Shown: positions 1 through 8,602, numbered from the stretch's first letter. The stretch: 64,000 nucleotides of DNA from Leisingera aquaemixtae (GCF_001458395.1 NZ_CYSR01000021.1:62001-126000); one strand, 5' to 3'. The notes: generated from the sequence alone by a model not told the origin. Numbers and translations: made by a program.

Positions 1-939
1 CGCCAGCACCGGGTGGTTCTGGGAGCGCAGCGCCGCCTGCAGCTCGGAGACGCCGCGGTCGACGTCTTCCTTGGCAGCCTGCCAAATCTCCATCACGTCT
101 GCCTGCGGCGCCTCAGCCTCTGCCGGGGCGTCCAGCGCCTTGATCAGCGCCTTGAGGCCCGCTGCGGCGTCCGGCAGGGCGCCGGATTTGAGACTGGCGG
201 CAATGGCGCGGGCCTGCTCGGCCAGCGGTGCGGCCTGCTCCGGCGGCAGGGTCTTGATCCGGGCCGCCTGCGCCGCTAGCAGCTTGCTGAGCTTGGCGGC
301 CTGTCCGGATTGCGCCGGGGCCGGTTCGGGCTGCGCCTGAAGCTTGGCCAGCGCCGCCTCCAGCCGGTCGAGCCGGGCGGCGCAGCCGTCGTGATCGCCC
401 TGCCCCAGCAGCTTGGCGCCAGCCTTGAGTTCCGGGGCGAGCCTGGCCGCGAGCTCAGGATTGCCCAGCGCTTTGACCGCCGCGGCGGCGGCGGTGACGC
501 GCTGTTTCAGCGCGGCTGCCGCGCCCCCATCCGCCTGTGCCGGGGCGCTGGTTTCCAGCGCTTCCGCGTCGTCATCCGGCAGGCTGTCCTCGTCGATGAT
601 GCTGCCGTCAGGGCCGACCAGCACCGGCTTGAACTTGACCATGCCTTCGGTCTTGAAGCGCTTCTTCAGCTGCTTGACGATGCCCTTCAGCGGCTTTTCC
701 GGCTGCAGGAAGACCTCGTTCTCCTCCACCCGCAGGGTGCCGAAACAGGTCTTCTTGATGCCCGGCATCTTCTTCATGTCGCCGCGCAGCACCTTGCCGG
801 GCTTGCGCAGGTCGACCATCAGCCCGCAGTTTTCCGGCTTGCCCGCCAGGCCGAAGGCAAAGGGCAGTTCGTTGCCGCTGGCCTTGGACTTTTTCAGCAA
901 TTTCAGGACGGCATCGGAATCAAAAGCCTGGTCTGGCAT
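1..939 (-). CDS. Alanine-rich helical protein of unknown function (3' end outside window)
   Basis: The minus-strand frame is open from an ATG at 939 to the window edge, giving at least 313 residues, so the C-terminus is missing. AGGAGG lies just upstream of the ATG and overlaps the stop of the preceding gene, which suggests translational coupling. Residues 1-110 form a compact, lysine-rich domain (starts MPDQAFDSDAVLKLLKKSK). The rest is alanine/leucine-rich helix with the recurring pattern of a short helix, a Gly-Asp turn, then an A-L-L helix. The same texture fills the 924-aa protein two genes upstream, so the two are probably related in fold. I do not recognise a family. It is the third gene of an apparent operon reading out of the window; a secreted-effector accessory or structural role is only a guess. 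Confidence 0.75.
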   Translation of the reverse strand, partial: MPDQAFDSDAVLKLLKKSKASGNELPFAFGLAGKPENCGLMVDLRKPGKVLRGDMKKMPGIKKTCFGTLRVEENEVFLQPEKPLKGIVKQLKKRFKTEGMVKFKPVLVGPDGSIIDEDSLPDDDAEALETSAPAQADGGAAAALKQRVTAAAAAVKALGNPELAARLAPELKAGAKLLGQGDHDGCAARLDRLEAALAKLQAQPEPAPAQSGQAAKLSKLLAAQAARIKTLPPEQAAPLAEQARAIAASLKSGALPDAAAGLKALIKALDAPAEAEAPQADVMEIWQAAKEDVDRGVSELQAALRSQNHPVLA

Positions 940-948
940 GGTATCCTC

Positions 949-1332
949 CTAGCTGGCGCTGCCGGCGGCGGCGGCCCAGTCCTCTGCGCTCATATCAACA
1001 AACTCCAGATCCGCCTCATCGCCGGGATCTGACAGCGGCTGGCCGGGCCAGATCATCCCGTAGGCGCGGCGGAACAGCGCCTCAAGCTCCTGATCGCTGA
1101 ACGGGTACTGCTGGCCTGCAAACTCGCCGATGCGGCCGCGCGGATTGGCGATCAGGGAATCCAGCGCCAGCCGCAGCCAGTCCAGGTTGCCCTCCTTGTG
1201 GGCGCGCCTGTGCATGGCGCGGATGTCGGCGTCGAACTGGGAGAGGTCAGCCATCGGATCGGGCGCGTTGACGGCCCGGCCCATGGTCAGCAGCCGCGTG
1301 TAGCCCGCGATCAGTTCCTTGCGGATTTTCAT
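949..1332 (-). CDS. Small acidic protein, possible immunity or chaperone partner of the toxin-like protein
   Basis: 127 residues, soluble, with no signal peptide or membrane segment. The start ATG overlaps the TGA of the 924-aa gene (ATGA, 1329-1332), so the two are almost certainly translated together. The first half is basic and helical (MKIRKELIAGYTRLL); the C-terminal 40 residues are strongly acidic (DPGDEADLEFVDMSAEDW). A small acidic protein encoded directly after a large protein with a toxin-like C-terminus is the usual arrangement for an immunity protein, but I recognise no immunity family here. An alternative is a structural partner of the neighbouring helical proteins. Confidence 0.75.
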   Translation of the reverse strand: MKIRKELIAGYTRLLTMGRAVNAPDPMADLSQFDADIRAMHRRAHKEGNLDWLRLALDSLIANPRGRIGEFAGQQYPFSDQELEALFRRAYGMIWPGQPLSDPGDEADLEFVDMSAEDWAAAAGSAS

Positions 1333-4103
1333 GGGATCATGTTCCCCGGATTGGCGTTGGTGTAGGTCTTGGTCTCATTGTCCCAGCCGTCGGCGACCGG
1401 GTATTGCTGCATCATCACCCAGCGGCCCGGGATCTTGGCCGGGGCGGCGCCGTGCCGCTCCTGGTATTTAGCGGCGTAATCGGCGTTGTCCTGCGGCTTC
1501 ACCTCCGCATGGGCCGTGCCGGGGGCGGGATGGTCCGTGGTTTCGGCGGGCAGTTTCTCCGGCTCCCAGATGAAGTTCACATAGGCGCGGGTCAGGCCCT
1601 CGATCTCCTCGAAGGTTTCATAGGTCTTATCGGGGACCGGCTCGCCGTTGTCGTCCAGGCGCACGTGTTTCTTGTGGCCGACAAAGGCCTTGTCGATCGG
1701 GCGGCCGTGCTCGACGGTGCAGTCGAAGTTTTCCTCGGGCCAGTCGAGCGGGTCGCCGGAGACCGTCATTTCCGTATCGCCGATCTCGACGCCCTTGGCC
1801 TTGGCCGCCTGGGCCGCCAGTTCGCGGCCTGCCAGCCAGTCCTGCGGGCTGTGGAACTTGGAGGAGGCGCCGGTGTAGGAGCGTTCGTCATCTGTTTTCG
1901 CGTTCGGCGGCTTGCCGGTCTTGAGGCGCTGGATCAGGTCCTCGTCGCTGACGCCGGGGCCGTGGCGGTCCAGCGAGTGGCCTGCGTTGCTGTCCACGCC
2001 GTCCTTCGCCTCGCAGTCCTTCGCGGCTTCCTTGCAAAGCGCCTGCAGATCCGTGCGGATGCTGTCAAAGGCGGTTTTGGCCTTGGCGAAATCGGGTTTC
2101 TTAGCCTCATCCTCAGCTGCCGCAACCCGCTCCTTGAACGGTGTCAGCTTGCCGGCGTCCGTGCCGGCCCGTTCCAGGGCCTTGAGGATGCCCTGCACCT
2201 GGAAGCGGGCGGTTGCCATCGGCTTGACCTCCGCCAGCAGTTTCTGGTGGGCGTCCAGCATCAGGAAGGCGTCGCCGTAGTCCTTGTCACTGTCCGCCCG
2301 GTCCGTGGCGGTTTTCAGCGACTCGTCCAATTTGTCTTCGGCCGGTTTCAGATCGAGGTATTTCTTGGTCCGGCTGTGCTCTTTTTCGACCTTGGCCAGC
2401 TTGGCGCGGTAGTCCGCCATCGCCAGCACCAGGTCCATGTAATCGGTGCCGTCCAGCACCGCCTGCAACTCGCTGGCGGCCTTGGCGGGATCGCCGCCGC
2501 GGGCCGTCACCTCTGCGGTCTTGAGTGCCGCATCCAGCGGGCCGGTCAGCTCATCCGCATCGCCGGGCAGAACCGCCAGCAGATCTTCGGCAGCCTGCTT
2601 GGCCTCCAGATATGCCGGCATCGCACGCAGCAGCGCCAGCGCGCCGGGCACCGCGGCCACCGCCTCGGGGTATTTCTGCGCGGCTAGGGCATTGTTTACC
2701 GGCTGTTGGAAATCATACCCGGCAGCCGCCGGATAGCGCTGCAGGATCTGCGCCATCTCGCGCCGCTCATCCACGACCTTCATGAGCTGGAACAGCGCGT
2801 TGAGCTTGACGTGGTACTGCGGCGCGCCCGCGTCCTTGTCGAAGTTCCCGGCATCCGCCAGCGCTTTATGCGCGTCCCAGGTGGCGGTGAGGTCGGACAG
2901 CTCAGGGTCCGCCAGAACCTTCTTGAGCGCCTCGTATTTCTTCTCCAGCGCCTTCACGATCTGCTTGGAGCGGCTCTGGCGCATCAGCACGCGGTTCGCA
3001 TTTTCCCAGACCTTCAAATCCGCCATCGCCCCGGCAGGGTCATTGGCGCCCTTGAACTTCTGCTTGGCATCGGCTGCGGCCAAGGCATCGCGGAACCCCT
3101 TGTCGGCCCTCAGCGACGCATCGAAGGTGCGCATGTAGCGGGCCAGCGCGCTGCGCTGCGGGGAGCTGTAGCCGATCAGCTCCTGCAGCAGCGCCTCGGC
3201 TTCGGTGAACTTCTGTTCCTTATAGGCCTTCTTCTTGGCGTTTTTCAGGTGGTTGCGGTAATCCTTGGCGTCCGGCACCATGCTGGACAGGATGAAGTCG
3301 CAGCGGTCGTGGGTGTTTGCCATGTAGTCCGCCAGCAGCGCGTCAAAGCTGAGCGCCTTGGCCAGATCGCCCTCGTCGCCGAGGTTGGCTTTCCAGCCCT
3401 CCAGCGCCGTTTTCGCCGCGCCGAAATCGCCGGTCTTGGAATGGCCTGCGGCGGTTTTCATCCTGGCGCTGCGGTCGGCCTCCGCGGTGTCCTTGGCGCC
3501 GCCGCTGAGCGCGGCAATCAGCGCCAGCGTGCCGCGGGTCCAGGTGTCGAAGAACAGGCCGTAGGTATTGGCGGCCGCTGCCTTGGCGGTGATGTCCTTG
3601 GCCGAGGCCTCCACCGCCTCGAAATCGGAAACCGTGACCGCGGCGGCCATCGCCTTGTGCGCGGCTTTGATCAGCCCTTCCAGATAGGTGAAAGCGCCCT
3701 GATCGAGACTGTCGCGCACCGACGCGCACTTGGCCTCAGCCGCGGCAAGGGCGGCTAGGGCCTTGTCCCTGGCCGCTGCGGTGGCGGTTTGCGCGGCGAT
3801 CTGGCCGGACAGCTTTTGGATATCGCTGTCGATCTGATCGAAAGCATCCACGCCGCCGGCGCTGAGGATTTCCTTTTTCAGCGCCTTGCGCCCGCCCGCC
3901 AGGCTGCGCCGGGCGCCGGAGCTGAGCGCGGCAGGAATGGTGATCTTGGCCAGTTCCGCCAGCGCCGCCTTGCGCCGCAGGTCCAGATCCTCATCCCCGG
4001 GATCCGGCATATCCGGCATGGTCCAGGCCTTGACGGCATAAAACCGTTCGGCCCATTCGCGGATGGCCGGGTTGTTGGCAAGCGGATCCGGGGTAGTGGC
4101 CAT
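1329..4103 (-). CDS. Large helical-repeat protein with toxin-like C-terminal domain
   Basis: 924 residues with no signal peptide or transmembrane segment. Residues 1 to about 700 are charged, alanine-rich helices in repeated units (helix, G-D/N turn, A-A-x-x-L helix), suggesting an elongated solenoid or coiled-coil scaffold. From residue 709 the composition changes to a compact domain that opens with GHSLDRHGPGVSDEDLIQRL, continues with TGASSKFHSPQDW and VEHGRPIDKAF, and ends GRWVMMQQYP. From memory, this arrangement (paired histidines, S-S-x-F, the E-H-G-R-P-I strand, a terminal W/YP strand) resembles C-terminal nuclease domains of bacterial polymorphic toxins such as the CdiA-CT RNase A-like type; this is recognition by eye, not a search. 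The start ATG at 4103 has AGGTGAT upstream. It heads an operon with the next two minus-strand genes. No secretion apparatus is visible nearby. Confidence 0.8.
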   Translation of the reverse strand: MATTPDPLANNPAIREWAERFYAVKAWTMPDMPDPGDEDLDLRRKAALAELAKITIPAALSSGARRSLAGGRKALKKEILSAGGVDAFDQIDSDIQKLSGQIAAQTATAAARDKALAALAAAEAKCASVRDSLDQGAFTYLEGLIKAAHKAMAAAVTVSDFEAVEASAKDITAKAAAANTYGLFFDTWTRGTLALIAALSGGAKDTAEADRSARMKTAAGHSKTGDFGAAKTALEGWKANLGDEGDLAKALSFDALLADYMANTHDRCDFILSSMVPDAKDYRNHLKNAKKKAYKEQKFTEAEALLQELIGYSSPQRSALARYMRTFDASLRADKGFRDALAAADAKQKFKGANDPAGAMADLKVWENANRVLMRQSRSKQIVKALEKKYEALKKVLADPELSDLTATWDAHKALADAGNFDKDAGAPQYHVKLNALFQLMKVVDERREMAQILQRYPAAAGYDFQQPVNNALAAQKYPEAVAAVPGALALLRAMPAYLEAKQAAEDLLAVLPGDADELTGPLDAALKTAEVTARGGDPAKAASELQAVLDGTDYMDLVLAMADYRAKLAKVEKEHSRTKKYLDLKPAEDKLDESLKTATDRADSDKDYGDAFLMLDAHQKLLAEVKPMATARFQVQGILKALERAGTDAGKLTPFKERVAAAEDEAKKPDFAKAKTAFDSIRTDLQALCKEAAKDCEAKDGVDSNAGHSLDRHGPGVSDEDLIQRLKTGKPPNAKTDDERSYTGASSKFHSPQDWLAGRELAAQAAKAKGVEIGDTEMTVSGDPLDWPEENFDCTVEHGRPIDKAFVGHKKHVRLDDNGEPVPDKTYETFEEIEGLTRAYVNFIWEPEKLPAETTDHPAPGTAHAEVKPQDNADYAAKYQERHGAAPAKIPGRWVMMQQYPVADGWDNETKTYTNANPGNMIP

Positions 4104-4284
4104 GTATCACCTCAACACAACAAACGGGCGGCCCTGGGGAAATGCGCGGAAATACGCGCTGCCTGAGCAACCATAGGTGACGCCGAGAAATTCTTGCAAG
4201 GAACTTTTGACGCTGCGGCAGCTCTGTGCGCGGCTGCGCAGAGGATTGATGGACAACGCCGGCCGACTGCTCTAACCGGATGGT

Positions 4285-5496
4285 ATGTCCACATATGATA
4301 CCCGGGCCGCCGGCCAGCGGACGCCTCCGCGCATCTTCACCCTGATCCTGCTGGCAGGCCTGTCGGCGCTTGGCATGAACCTGCATCTGCCGTCGCTGGC
4401 GGGCATGTCGGAGTATTACGCGGTCGACTACCGGGTGATGCAGCTGTCGGTGGCGCTGTATCTGGCGGGCAATGCGGTGGTGCAGATCTTTGTCGGTCCG
4501 ATTTCCGACCAGATGGGGCGGCGGCCGGTGATCCTGACCAGCATCGTGCTGTTCCTCCTGGCGACGCTGGGCTGCATCTATGCGCCGACGGCAGAGGTGT
4601 TCCTGATGTTCCGGGTGGCGCAGACGGCGGTTGCGGCCACCATGGTGCTGAGCCGCGCCGCGGTGCGCGATCTTTATGACACCAACGAGGCGGCCAGCAT
4701 GATCGGCTATGTCACCATGGGCATGGCAATCGTGCCGATGATCGGCCCGGCGATCGGCGGCTTTCTGGATCAGTGGATGGGCTGGAAGGCCAATTTCTGG
4801 ATGCTGTTCCTGGTCGGCGCGGCGACGCTTGTGATCACCTTCACCGATTTCGGCGAGACCGCGCACAAGAGCGGCAAGACGCTGGTGGCGCAGTTCCGCG
4901 AGTATCCCGAGCTGCTGCGCTCGCCGCGGTTCTGGGGCTATTCGCTGTCCTCGGGTCTCGCTTCGGGGGCGTTCTTTGCCTACCTGGGCGGCGCGCCTTT
5001 TGTCGGCACCGAGGTCTACGGGCTGAGCACGGCGGAACTGGGCGTTTACTTCTCCGCGCCTGCGGTGGGGTATTTTGCCGGCAACTTCATCTCCGGCCGC
5101 TACTCCATGCGGCTGGGGGTCAACCGCATGGTGCTGTGGGGCTGCGTGATCAACGGCGGCGGGGTGCTGCTGTCGCTGCTGATTGCGATGGCGGGCGCGG
5201 ACAGCGTGTTCACCTTCTTTGGCCTCATGTGCTTTGTCGGCCTGGGCAACGGCATGGCGATCCCGAATGCCACCGCCGGCGCCATTTCCGTGCGGCCGCA
5301 TCTGGCGGGCACGGCGTCGGGCCTTAGCGGCGCAATCATGATCGGCGCCGGTGCGGCGCTCAGCGCCTTTGCTGGGATGCTGCTGGTGCCCGGGTCGACG
5401 GCAGTGCCGCTGCTGGTGATCATGTTTGCCACTGCCGCCAGCGGTCTGATTGCGATCCTGCTGGTGGTCTGGCGGGAGCGGCAGATCGGCGCTTAA
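4285..5496 (+). CDS. Bcr/CflA-family MFS drug exporter
   Basis: 403 residues, the usual length for the DHA1 Bcr/CflA group, with about twelve hydrophobic segments. The loop 2-3 motif GPISDQMGRRPV is at residues 71-82, and the first helix carries the family pattern LGMNLHLPSLAGM. Members export bicyclomycin, chloramphenicol-like drugs or cysteine-pathway compounds using the proton gradient across the inner membrane; the substrate cannot be told here. The ATG at 4285 is preceded by only a weak ribosome-binding site. It is transcribed away from the toxin-like operon and is probably a single transcription unit, 75 bp before the next gene. Confidence 0.9.
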   Translation: MSTYDTRAAGQRTPPRIFTLILLAGLSALGMNLHLPSLAGMSEYYAVDYRVMQLSVALYLAGNAVVQIFVGPISDQMGRRPVILTSIVLFLLATLGCIYAPTAEVFLMFRVAQTAVAATMVLSRAAVRDLYDTNEAASMIGYVTMGMAIVPMIGPAIGGFLDQWMGWKANFWMLFLVGAATLVITFTDFGETAHKSGKTLVAQFREYPELLRSPRFWGYSLSSGLASGAFFAYLGGAPFVGTEVYGLSTAELGVYFSAPAVGYFAGNFISGRYSMRLGVNRMVLWGCVINGGGVLLSLLIAMAGADSVFTFFGLMCFVGLGNGMAIPNATAGAISVRPHLAGTASGLSGAIMIGAGAALSAFAGMLLVPGSTAVPLLVIMFATAASGLIAILLVVWRERQIGA

Positions 5497-5523
5497 GCGC
5501 CGCCGCGGCCTTGCAGGCGCCCC

Positions 5524-5561
5524 TTTGCAATTATACTGTTCGCAGGAGTTCGATTTGCAAA
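5524..5561. promoter_or_regulatory. Paired TTTGCAAA-type sites, probable ScfR/PccR operator
   Basis: TTTGCAAT (5524-5531) and TTTGCAAA (5554-5561, inside the palindrome ATTTGCAAAG) have starts 30 bp apart, on the same helix face, immediately before the ATG at 5572. PccR, the ScfR regulator of propionyl-CoA carboxylase in Rhodobacter sphaeroides, is reported to bind a TTTGCAAA pair. Because the downstream gene encodes such a regulator, autoregulation is the natural reading. A weaker half-match, TTCGCAGG, lies between the two sites. Confidence 0.6.
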
Positions 5562-5571
5562 GGCGCACCCC

Positions 5572-6960
5572 ATGGCCACCCAGAAACTTTATGCCGGCGC
5601 CAAGCTGCGCGAGATGCGGCAGCGGCTGGAGCTGACGCAGAAGGATTTCGCCGCCAAGCTGGGCGTCTCCCTGCCCTATCTGAACCAGATGGAGAACAAC
5701 AACCGCCCGGTGTCCACCACGGTGGTGCTGGCGCTGGCGCAGGAGTTCGGCATGGATGTGACCGAGCTGAGCGCGGGCGACAGCGAGCGGCTGGTCAGCG
5801 ACATGCGCGAGGCGATGGCGGATCCGGTGTTTGCCGATGATGCGCCGCCGCTGGCCGACCTGAGGCTGACGGCCTCGAACGCGCCGGCGCTGGCGCGGGC
5901 CTTTCTGGCGCTGCACCGGGCCTACCGGCAGACCCATGAGCGGCTTGCCTCATTGGATGAGGCGCTGGGGCGGGAGGATGCGCGCATTCAGGCCAGCCCC
6001 TGGGAAGAGGTGCGCGATTTCTTCCATTACTGCGACAATTACATCGACGCGGTGGATCACGCGGCAGAACGGTTTGCCGCCACCAGCGACATCCGCGCCG
6101 CCGCCATTGCCGAGCTGGAGCGCGGCGGCATCACCGTCCGCCAGACCGAAATGGAGGGGCTGCGGCATTATGATGCCGGGGCGCAGGTGCTGAATCTCTC
6201 CAACCGCTCCGCGCCGCAGACGCAGCTGTTCCAGATGCTGCTGCAGGTGGCGCTGCTCAGGCAGAACACTTTGCTGGAGGCCACGCTGGACTTTGCAAAG
6301 TTCCAGAGCGAGGAAGCCCGCTCCATCGCCAAGATCGGGCTCGCCAACTATTTCGCGGGCGCGGCCCTGATGCCCTATGGCCGGTTTCTGGAGGCCGCGC
6401 AGGCCTGCCGCCATGACCTGGAGGTGCTGGCGATCCGGTTCGGCGCCTCGATCGAGCAGATTGCGCACCGGCTGTCGACAATGCAGCGGCCCGGCGCCAA
6501 GGGGGTGCCGTTCTTCTTCGTGCGGGTCGATCAGGCGGGCACCATCACCAAGCGGCATTCGGCCACGCGGCTGCAGTTTGCCCGGTTCGGCGGCGCCTGC
6601 CCCTTGTGGAACGTGCACCGGGCGTTTGAGACCCCGGGCCGGTTCCTGCGCCAGCTGGCGGAGACGCCGGACGGGGTGCGCTATATCTCGCTGGCGCGGG
6701 ATGTGTCGAAACCGGGCGGGTCCTTCGGGGCGCCGGTCAGGCGCTATGCGATTGCGCTGGGGTGCGAGGTGCGCCACGCGGATGCGCTGGTCTATGCGGA
6801 CGGACTGGATGTGAGCCAGGACAGCGCCTATGAGCCGATCGGCATCTCCTGCCGCATTTGCGAGCGCAAGGACTGCCACCAGCGCTCTGTCCCGCCGCTG
6901 GAGCGGCGGCTGACCATCAACACCGATCAGCGCGGCGTGCTGCCCTATGAGGTCAGCTGA
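5572..6960 (+). CDS. ScfR-family XRE regulator (short-chain acyl-CoA responsive type)
   Basis: 462 residues. Residues 9-65 are a Cro/CI helix-turn-helix (LREMRQRLELTQKDFAAKLGV). Residues of about 150-290 form the IrrE/ImmA-like segment, lacking the HExxH zinc-peptidase motif, as expected for members acting as effector sensors. The C-terminal DUF2083-like domain ends with a cysteine cluster CRICERKDC (Cys427, 430, 435). The architecture is that of RamB/PccR regulators, which sense short-chain acyl-CoA status and control propionyl-CoA, glyoxylate or ethylmalonyl-CoA pathway genes. None of those target genes is in this window, so its regulon lies elsewhere. TTTGCAAA sites sit directly upstream of the start. 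Confidence 0.85.
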   Translation: MATQKLYAGAKLREMRQRLELTQKDFAAKLGVSLPYLNQMENNNRPVSTTVVLALAQEFGMDVTELSAGDSERLVSDMREAMADPVFADDAPPLADLRLTASNAPALARAFLALHRAYRQTHERLASLDEALGREDARIQASPWEEVRDFFHYCDNYIDAVDHAAERFAATSDIRAAAIAELERGGITVRQTEMEGLRHYDAGAQVLNLSNRSAPQTQLFQMLLQVALLRQNTLLEATLDFAKFQSEEARSIAKIGLANYFAGAALMPYGRFLEAAQACRHDLEVLAIRFGASIEQIAHRLSTMQRPGAKGVPFFFVRVDQAGTITKRHSATRLQFARFGGACPLWNVHRAFETPGRFLRQLAETPDGVRYISLARDVSKPGGSFGAPVRRYAIALGCEVRHADALVYADGLDVSQDSAYEPIGISCRICERKDCHQRSVPPLERRLTINTDQRGVLPYEVS

Positions 6961-7005
6961 CGCCGCGGCTGGCCTGCAGCCGCCGCGCGCTTTAGGTTAG
7001 GGATC

Positions 7006-7833
7006 ATGGCGGCATTTGAACAACTGGTCCTGTCCGGCGGTGGATGCCGCTGTTTCTGGCAGGGCGGCTTTCTGCACGTGGTGCAGGATGCGCTGCCGCT
7101 GCGACCTGTCCGGGTGACAGGGGTGTCCGGCGGCGCGCTGACGCTGGCCGGGTTCCTGGCGGGCCGCGGGGAGCGGGTGCTGGCAGAGATGAAGGACGCT
7201 TTCCGGAAGACAAGCAGCAACATCAGTTGGCACCAGACCGGCGAGGGCGGGCTGACCCCGCACCAGCGGGTCTATGGGGAGGTGGTTACCCGGGCGCTGG
7301 ACGGCGATGCGATGGCGCAGGTGGCTGCCGGGCCGCAGGCGCAGATCCTGCTGGGCCATCCGCCATCGCACCGCTGGGCGCGGCTGACGGGCAGCCTGGC
7401 CACGCTGGCCTATGAGGCGGAGCTGCACCTGGTCGGCTCGCCGCATTTCAACTGGGCGGAGCGGCTGGGTGTCACCTCCAGCCTGGTGGACGCAAACGCC
7501 GCGGCGCGCGACGGCAGGCTAGCCGATCTGGTGCGGTTTGCCGCCACCATCCCGCCGGTGTTCGAGCCGCCGCGCTGGAACGGGCGGGCGGTGATCGACG
7601 GCGGCATGGCCGATCAGGCGCCGATGCCGGAACCCAACGAGGGGCGCACGCTGGTGCTGCTGACCCGCCGCTACAAGCGCCTGCCGGAGGTCGCGGGACG
7701 GCTGTATGTGGCGCCTGAGGAAGAAGTGCCCGCCGACAAGATCGACTTTACCGATCCGGCGAAAATCCAGGCGACCTGGGACGCCGGGCTGGCCGCGGGA
7801 GAGGCTTTTTTGCGGGACGCCGCCGCTGGCTGA
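7006..7833 (+). CDS. Patatin-like phospholipase
   Basis: 275 residues. The patatin oxyanion motif GGGCR is at 11-15, the nucleophile elbow GVSGG at 39-43 (Ser41), and the catalytic aspartate lies in the DGG motif at about Asp198, giving a complete Ser-Asp dyad. There is no signal peptide, so a cytosolic lipid acyl hydrolase is expected; the substrate is unknown. The gene starts 45 bp after the ScfR-like regulator and could be co-transcribed with it. The C-terminus is short compared with larger patatin proteins, with no added membrane domain. Confidence 0.88.
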   Translation: MAAFEQLVLSGGGCRCFWQGGFLHVVQDALPLRPVRVTGVSGGALTLAGFLAGRGERVLAEMKDAFRKTSSNISWHQTGEGGLTPHQRVYGEVVTRALDGDAMAQVAAGPQAQILLGHPPSHRWARLTGSLATLAYEAELHLVGSPHFNWAERLGVTSSLVDANAAARDGRLADLVRFAATIPPVFEPPRWNGRAVIDGGMADQAPMPEPNEGRTLVLLTRRYKRLPEVAGRLYVAPEEEVPADKIDFTDPAKIQATWDAGLAAGEAFLRDAAAG

Positions 7834-8034
7834 TCCACGGCTTCGAGCGCGTCACGGCGCGCGGGATTGATCTGCGTTATTGCAGCAGAGTTTTTGCGAT
7901 GGAACACTGCATCTGTCAGGCACGGCCATACGCGGCCGCAGCAGTTCCGGCGTTCCCTGCGGGAGAGGGAAAAGCCGCGCCTGGGTGTCTCACGCTTTTG
8001 TTTGGTACGGGTATTTCTGGTTTGGGAGGATGAC

Positions 8035-8493
8035 ATGACTATTGCCAAGAAAATCGGGCGCAAGCTGCCCACGGCCGTTTACGCATGTGTTTCGCTGATT
8101 GCATTCGCAGGTCAGGGCAGTGCGTTTGATGAAGCTGCACAGGTGGCCTTGGGCCACACAGAATACATGGCGCAATGTGCATCCTGCCATGGCCCGAACG
8201 GCAAGGGGGACGGCCCCGTGGCCCAGGTGCTTGTGAACAAGCCGCCGGATCTTACGGCCATTTCGGCGCGCTACAGCGGCCAGTTCCCGGCCGATGACAT
8301 TCAAGCGATAATCGATGGCCGGAACATGGTCAACCCGCACGGCGACCGCGGGATGCCGGTCTGGGGCAACCGTTACTTTGCCTTGGGCATGGAAAAGTCA
8401 AAGTCGGTTCCCCATGACGTCGATGCGCAGGCGCTTGCGTTCGGACGTGTGGCCGCGCTGGTGAAGTTCCTGCAGTCCATTCAGGCAGAATGA
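8035..8493 (+). CDS. Secreted monoheme cytochrome c
   Basis: 152 residues from the ATG at 8035, chosen because GGGAGGA lies 5 bases upstream and a Sec signal peptide follows (residues 1-30, ending near GSAFDE). The reading frame is open upstream but has no better start. The heme-binding motif CASCH is at 48-52 and the likely distal ligand Met107 is in RGMPVWG, the pattern of class I cytochromes c that accept electrons in the periplasm. No dehydrogenase or oxidase partner is adjacent, so its electron donor is unknown. Confidence 0.9.
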   Translation: MTIAKKIGRKLPTAVYACVSLIAFAGQGSAFDEAAQVALGHTEYMAQCASCHGPNGKGDGPVAQVLVNKPPDLTAISARYSGQFPADDIQAIIDGRNMVNPHGDRGMPVWGNRYFALGMEKSKSVPHDVDAQALAFGRVAALVKFLQSIQAE

Positions 8494-8549
8494 CCGGCTG
8501 CGGCAGCCGCGGCGGGACACGCCGCCAGCCAGGGCCTTTGGCGGGGCGC

Positions 8550-8578
8550 AAAAAAGGGGAGCATCAGCGATGCCCCCC
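8550..8578 (-). terminator. Rho-independent terminator of the YdcH-like gene
   Basis: On the minus strand, a ten-pair stem with one A/C mismatch (8569-8578 with 8556-8565, loop of 3 at 8566-8568) is followed by six T. It starts 25 bp after the stop of the YdcH-like gene. It also lies 57 bp after the cytochrome gene on the other strand, where no T-run follows. Confidence 0.75.
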
Positions 8579-8602
8579 TTCGGTCACAAACCGGTCTTTG
8601 CC

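Noticed and set aside
310-2687. Plus-strand frames opposite the left-edge operon
   Set aside because: Their translations are Gly/Arg/Leu shadows, whereas the minus strand has well-spaced starts, ribosome-binding sites and coupled stops.
3991-5937. 648-codon minus-strand frame across the exporter gene
   Set aside because: Antisense shadow of the exporter and regulator genes; Arg/His/Gln-rich composition and no recognisable domain.
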